Assembly (NCBI RefSeq): GCF_003265705.1
Contig: NW_020312936.1
Span: 857,298 to 921,297, forward strand
Length of the DNA stretch: 64,000 nt
Reading direction: 5' to 3'
Source: Callorhinus ursinus
Taxonomy: Eukaryota; Chordata; Mammalia; Carnivora; Otariidae
Each line of letters opens with the position of its first letter. The first letter of the stretch is position 1. This document shows, in pieces, positions 59,166-64,000 of this stretch. The position numbers and the translations under genes were made by a program. The notes under the pieces are model-generated. The model was not told where the DNA came from. It did no database searches and saw only the letters and a program-made list of their open reading frames with translations.

Positions 59166-59462
59166 ACATATTAATGGTTCCATAGAATTAGGTAATGAAT
59201 GAATTGGGAACAAAATGAATATGAGCATTCATAACTACTGTGAAAATTCGAAAAGCAATCATTGAACATACAACACAGATTTAGTGGTCAGTACCATAAT
59301 TAATGTCCATTGCTGACTAAAGGGAGAAAATTATATTTTACCTGGTACCTAAGTTTGAGCCATAAGCATGTCCAAATTCTTGATTTCGGAAGTAAGTGTC
59401 TACTGTGTATACCCAGAGTGCCTCAGTGAGTATTCACTCACATAAAAGCACAGTAAACTTTT

Positions 59463-60390
59463 CTTCCTTTAAATTCGTTTATTGTTATGTTAATCACCAT
59501 ACATTACATCATTAGTTTTTGATGTAGTGTTCCATGATTCATTGTTTGTGCATAACACCCAGTGCTCCACGCAGAACGTTCCCTCTTTAATACCCATCAC
59601 CAGGCTAACCCACCCCCACCCCCTCCCCTCTAGAAACCTGTTTGTTTTTCAGAGTCCATCGTCTCTCATGGTTCGTCTCCCCCTCCGATTCCCCCCCCTT
59701 CATTCTTCCCCTCCTGCTATTTTCTTCTTTTTTTTCCTAACATATATTGCATTATTTGTTTCAGAGGTACAGATCTGTGATTCAACAGTCTCGCACAATT
59801 CACAGCGCTCACCATAGCACATACCCTCCCCAATGTCTATCACCCAGCCACCCTATCCCTCCCACCCACCCCCAACTCCAGCAACCCTCAGTTTGTTTCC
59901 CGAGGTTAAAAATTCCTCATATCAGTGAGGTCATATGATACATGTCTTTCTATGATTGACTTATTTCACTCAGCATAACAGCCTCCAGTTCCATCCACGT
60001 CGTTGCAAATGGCAAGATCTCATTCCTTTTGATGGCTGCATAATATTCCATTGTGTATATACACCACATCTTCTTTATCCATTCATCTGTAGATGGACAT
60101 CTTGGCTCTTCCCACAGTTTGGCTATTGTGGACATTGCTGCTATAAACATCGGGGTGCACGTATCCCTTCAGATCCCTACATTTGTATCTTTGGGGTAAA
60201 TACCCAGTAGTGCAATTGCTGGATTGTATGGTAGCTCTATTTTCAACTGTTTGAGGAACCTCCATACTGTTTTCCAGAGTGGTTGCACCAGCTTGCATTC
60301 CCACCAACAGTGTAGGAGGGTTCCCCTTTCTCCAGATCCTCGCCAACATCTGTTGTTTCCTGACTTGTTAATTTTAGCCATTCTGGTTAG
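59463..60390 (-). mobile_element. 5'-truncated carnivore L1, minus strand
   Basis: About 928 bp. On the minus strand it begins inside ORF2, near text matching 24770-25110 of the long L1, and continues into a 3' UTR that contains two purine-rich blocks, ending in a short A-rich tail at 59463. The perfect 17-bp duplication AAGCACAGTAAACTTTT flanks it at 59446-59462 and 60391-60407. ORF2 remnant frames (for example 60083-60349) are broken. Its 3' UTR includes a segment absent from the L1 at 19582. Confidence 0.95.
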
Positions 60391-60603
60391 AAGCACAGTA
60401 AACTTTTAACATTCACCCATTTTACAATCACCATTCCTAGTTCTTCAAGTAACTTGAAACATGTATAAAGTCAGTTTGAGTCAGATGGATGCCTCTGTAC
60501 ACCTACAAATTGCTTTGTGGTTGCTGAGTAGAATTCACTGAGCTAATCATAGTGCACAGCTAAACACCCAACATCTTCAGAACAAACTTGTTTTATTTAT
60601 GTT

Positions 60604-60785
60604 TTTTTTTAAGACTGATTTATTTATTTGAGAGGGGGTGGGGAGGGGCAGAGGGAGAGAATCTTCAAGCAGACTCCCCGCTGAGCACAGCTCCTGATGC
60701 AGGGCTCCATCTCAGGACCCATGAGATCATGATCTAAGTAAAACCAAGGGTTGGACACTTAACCTACTGAGCCACCCAGGTGCCC
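60604..60785 (-). mobile_element. Can-SINE, diverged, minus strand
   Basis: Minus-strand copy with a G-rich interruption (GAGGGGGTGGGGAGGGGCAG). Its head complement ends ACTGAGCCACCCAGGTGCCC. Any target duplication is short (ATGTTT) and uncertain. Confidence 0.9.
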
Positions 60786-60944
60786 ATGTTTCTTTGTGTT
60801 TCCTATTATACCTTCTGCTTATAAATTGTCTTCCAGGTCATTTCAGTGGATGTTAAGCTTTATAAAACAGCAAAAGTAACCTTTGTACCAAATAAACATT
60901 AAAAGACATGCAAAAGTGTGTTCAATGGGAAAAGTCTATTTTCT

Positions 60945-61145
60945 TTTTTTAAAAAATGATTTTATTTATTTATTCATTTGTCAGAAAAAGAGAGAGAGAG
61001 AGAGCAGAGGAAGCAGCAGCCAGAAGGAGAAGCAGACTCCCCGCTGAGCAGGGAGGCTGACACAGGGCTCGATCCCAGGACTCTGGGATCATGACCTGAG
61101 CCAGAGGCAGCTGCTTAACCAACTGAGCCACCCAGGTGACACAAA
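60945..61145 (-). mobile_element. Can-SINE, minus strand
   Basis: Minus-strand copy with a CAGCAGCCAGAAGGAG-type change in the CT region. Flanks AAAAGTCTATTTTCT (60930-60944) and AAAAGTCTACTTTCT (61146-61160) differ at one base. Confidence 0.95.
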
Positions 61146-61164
61146 AAAAGTCTACTTTCTGAAA

Positions 61165-62555
61165 CAGAAAACCAGTATTTCTTTCTAGATATAACCCACT
61201 GTATTTTATATTCCTATTCCACGCATAGAAAAATTGATTTATTTGTCCTCCTTTACACAAGGTAGTACACTTAGTTTTTTTTTTTAAATAAATGGAAGGT
61301 ATTCTATGGTATTACCATTTCCTAATTTATTTAAGTATGCTCCTAGTGATGGATATCTATTTTTAGTCCAATGCTTTTACCAACAATATGTGGGAAACCT
61401 TCCTTTATTTACAAATATGTGTAAATGTATATAACTCATGTAGATACATCTGTAGGAAAATTCTAAAGTGTTTTTGCTCATAAAAAAACACATGTGCATT
61501 TTTATTTTGGATAGATATTGCCAAACTGACCTCAAAAGCGATTGTACCAATAAGAATCTGGAAAAAAAAAAAAAGGTGTGCAGGGGGTAGAAGATGTGAA
61601 ATAGTCTAAAGCATGTATGCTACATTGGGTCATTTGGTGGTGGAGAATGTGAACACAGGGACACCAGCTCAGCAGTGAGAAGACAGGCTGCAAGAGAACA
61701 AAGAAAAATGTGCTCTGAGACAAAGAGTGCTTATCAGCTTTCTGTGTTCTGGTCCCTGTAAAGTCTGGTTGTACTTCTGTTCCCAAAGCTATAAAATATT
61801 ATTGAAACCATGTTCTCACATATATAATTGAGCAAGCTTCAGTGAGTTTCTAGTTTGATATTAAAATGGATTTGACTGATACAGAAGTTCTCTGTGTTCC
61901 CATCCGACACTTTCCCTTGTATTCTAAATTTTGGTTACACCAAACTTAATACTCCACCTTAAAAATGCTTACTTTTTTAAGAGATTTACAGCATGCTGAT
62001 AGAAACCCAAGAAAAACCCATGTATTGTAGACACATCCCCACGAAGCAGAAGTTACTTCCATTAAGGGAATATTGGATCCAGAGATTCTTTTCTATGGAT
62101 TTTGTTCCAGCTACTGTAAGCATTTTCTAAAATCCAATGAACTCATGTGTTTATTTTTTTATTGTTTTATTGTCTTTCCCACTGTCACATTATCATGTCC
62201 TAAAAAAAAGTTCTGAAGACAGGCCCTTTGTAGGAGTAGAATTATAGATCCAAAAGGCCTTCATGTCCTCTAACATCTTGTGATCATCATACATGTTCAA
62301 AGGCTTTGATGAATACTCAAAAGGAAGATTAGAGAACTAAGTTGCCAGGAGCTCTAAAATCATTTAAGTGCAACCTCTTTTTGAATTCAGCCACTATTCG
62401 ATGTAGTCAGGGTCTAAATCAAAGTTTTAGAAAATCTCAACCATCCATCAGCTGGAAAGTAAAGGCTCTAAATTCTAGGCCTGTTACTCTTTTCCTGGGT
62501 CTATACCCATAGTTTATATGGTAGTTTGGAGAAGGCTGAAACATGCTTACAACCT
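61165..62555. other. Unassigned AT-rich DNA
   Basis: No gene or namable repeat. An A14 run lies at 61561-61574. Confidence 0.45.
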
Positions 62556-62556
62556 C

Positions 62557-62650
62557 ATTTTAAATAAAAGACAATAGAGAAATTAAAATAAATGAAGGCA
62601 AAAATTTTAAATAAAAGAAAATAGAGAAATTAAAATAAATGAAAGCAAAA
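62557..62650 (+). repeat. 47-bp tandem duplication
   Basis: Two copies of a 47-bp unit (starts ATTTTAAATAAAAG) at 62557-62603 and 62604-62650, differing at two positions. Confidence 0.93.
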
Positions 62651-62654
62651 AGGG

Positions 62655-63930
62655 AGTGGGATGCTAGGCTTGGAATGACTCTAAGGACTCTTACAATACT
62701 TTCAAATATCTTCCACTCCCCTCAAAAGTTTTACTAATGATCAAAGGCTCAGAGAATGAAAGGCATTTGTCCCCAGGGTCACACAATTTATTCTAATGAC
62801 TGACTAGATCTCAAGTCAATCTGGTTTTATGGCATGATTAATAAGGATATACACTCAGGCCAAGCCTGGATGGGTAGCCCAGGTGCCATTTTACTCAAGT
62901 GTTCAGAACAATCAGTCAGCAGCCTTATGCCTAAAGCAAAAGCTGCTCAATGAGAAGTGTGCAGCTAAAATTCATCCAACTATGTGTTTTGCTTTTGCTT
63001 TTGTTTTATTTTTCTCCATTCTGTCCTTACGCTATACTAATTGGTCCCAATATTAAAAAACAGAGGGAGTGCCCATAAAAGTCTGGATTTCTGGTGTCTC
63101 ACTAAAATGAATCAGTTACTTCAACACTGGGCCAGCAAAGCTGGCTTTGAGGTGTAGCCAGTCAGGTTAGACAAGAAATGCATGATCTAAGTCCTCTGTG
63201 CTCCCAGACTCCTTCATTCATTGTGCTCACTTGCTTAGCACTAACATTTGAAATTCCTTTAGGTTTCATAGTAACAACATCATGTCCTGTTGGTGCTTCT
63301 TTGGAAAGATCCACTTTGCCCTTCTATACAAGACGCTTCCATGGATAGTGCACCACATTATGTTTTTGTGGCTAAGAATGTGGACTTTGGAATCAGCCTA
63401 CTTTGATTCAAATTCTAGCTTTCTCATTTGATAGCTGTGAGTTGGGCAAACTATTTAACAACATTCTGCCTCAGTTTTGTCATCTGCAGAAAGGGGCTGG
63501 TAATACTACCAAGCTCATTGAGTTATTGTGGGTGTTCAGTGAGTTAATAAAGAATACATTTGCCAGAAAATGTCCCATATTCTTTTACACCTAAGTATGA
63601 GCTATTATTACATTGTCTGCTTAGATCTGCCTATTGTCCCAAAATGAAAATATGATTCATAAAGCAAAGTCAATACGGGAAACTCTAGATTCACAAATGT
63701 AGACTTATTTTACTCAAAAACATGCATTGTTTTGTAACTGAATGACCGTTCCACTGTCTGCTCCACCATAATTATCAAACTTTTTTGTATTTAAGTGAGG
63801 CTATATGATTTTAGTATCTTTGTTCCTATACTCTATTCTGATATAATAACAATTTAACCAGAAAAAAGTATCTCTTGGCAATAATCTTTAAAATATTCAA
63901 ACATCTAAAAATAAGTCAAATAAACTAGTG
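62655..63930. other. Unassigned DNA, possible diverged MIR
   Basis: No gene. Positions 63365-63560 (GGACTTTGGAATCAGCCTAC, TTGGGCAAACTATTTAACAA, CTCAGTTTTGTCATCTGCAG) look like a MIR in plus orientation; the rest is unassigned. Confidence 0.5.
63370..63565 (+). repeat. MIR SINE
   Basis: Clear MIR order: GAATGTGGACTTTGGAATCA, TGATTCAAATTCTAGCTTTC, GTGAGTTGGGCAAACTATTT, TCAGTTTTGTCATCTGCAGA, then TGAGTTATTGTGGGTGTTCA. Confidence 0.8.
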
Positions 63931-63931
63931 A

Positions 63932-64000
63932 ACTTCCCTTCCTTCCACCCTCCCCCTCCCTTCCCTTCCCCCCACCCTCTTCTTTTTTCTTTTTTTCTTT
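63932..64000. repeat. Pyrimidine-rich simple repeat at window end
   Basis: CCTTCC/CCCTCC units grading into TTTTTCTTT. It runs off the window edge, so its size is unknown. Confidence 0.9.

Noticed and set aside
1..64000. CRISPR array, operon or other bacterial-type system
   Set aside because: Repeat content, SINE/LINE families and base composition are mammalian; no regularly spaced repeat array exists.

Overview
The window is nuclear DNA from a carnivoran mammal, most probably a non-canid caniform (bear, seal or mustelid side). The main evidence is about 19 copies of the tRNA-Lys-type Can-SINE (head GCCTGGGTGGCTCAGT, CT-rich middle, AATAAATAAA tail), a carnivore-type L1, and ancient mammalian repeats (MIR, L2, MER20, MER5A). 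No copy has the head typical of the abundant canid SINEC_Cf family. I find no convincing protein-coding gene, rRNA or functional tRNA. The window reads as intergenic or deep intronic DNA made mostly of transposon insertions of different ages.

Layout. 1-6.6 kb: unassigned DNA, a MIR, two Can-SINEs with target-site duplications, a microsatellite cluster, a 31-nt alternating pyrimidine/purine run and a purine-only tract of about 590 bp. 6.6-10.7 kb: an old L1 with most of ORF2 missing, itself split by a second L1 3' end and carrying two Can-SINEs. 11.7-13.5 kb: MIR, MER20, MER5A, a processed ferritin heavy chain (FTH1) pseudogene, and an unassigned repeat split by a Can-SINE. 15.7-16.4 kb: L2 and MIR. 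18.4-18.6 kb: a tRNA-like module with A- and B-box-like motifs. 18.9-25.5 kb: a Can-SINE, then a near-full-length L1 with 5' UTR, ORF1 broken by one stop, degraded ORF2, 3' UTR, poly-A and target-site duplications. 26.5-28.2 kb: a Can-SINE beside a decayed class I endogenous retrovirus (env transmembrane remnant plus 3' LTR). 29.8-46 kb: L2, MIR, Can-SINEs, L1 3' ends and unassigned DNA. 46-64 kb: an LTR-like repeat, a possible solo LTR, more Can-SINEs, old L1 pieces, MER5A, a MER3-type element, and a 5'-truncated minus-strand L1 at 59.46-60.39 kb with a perfect 17-bp target duplication.

No host genes work together here. The interpretable biology is retrotransposition: autonomous L1 copies, and the Can-SINEs and ferritin pseudogene that L1 machinery can mobilise. 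Insertion order can be read from nested insertions and flanking duplications. Seven of eight L1 pieces lie on the + strand. Repeat family names come from recognising sequence by eye, so boundaries without a target-site duplication are approximate.
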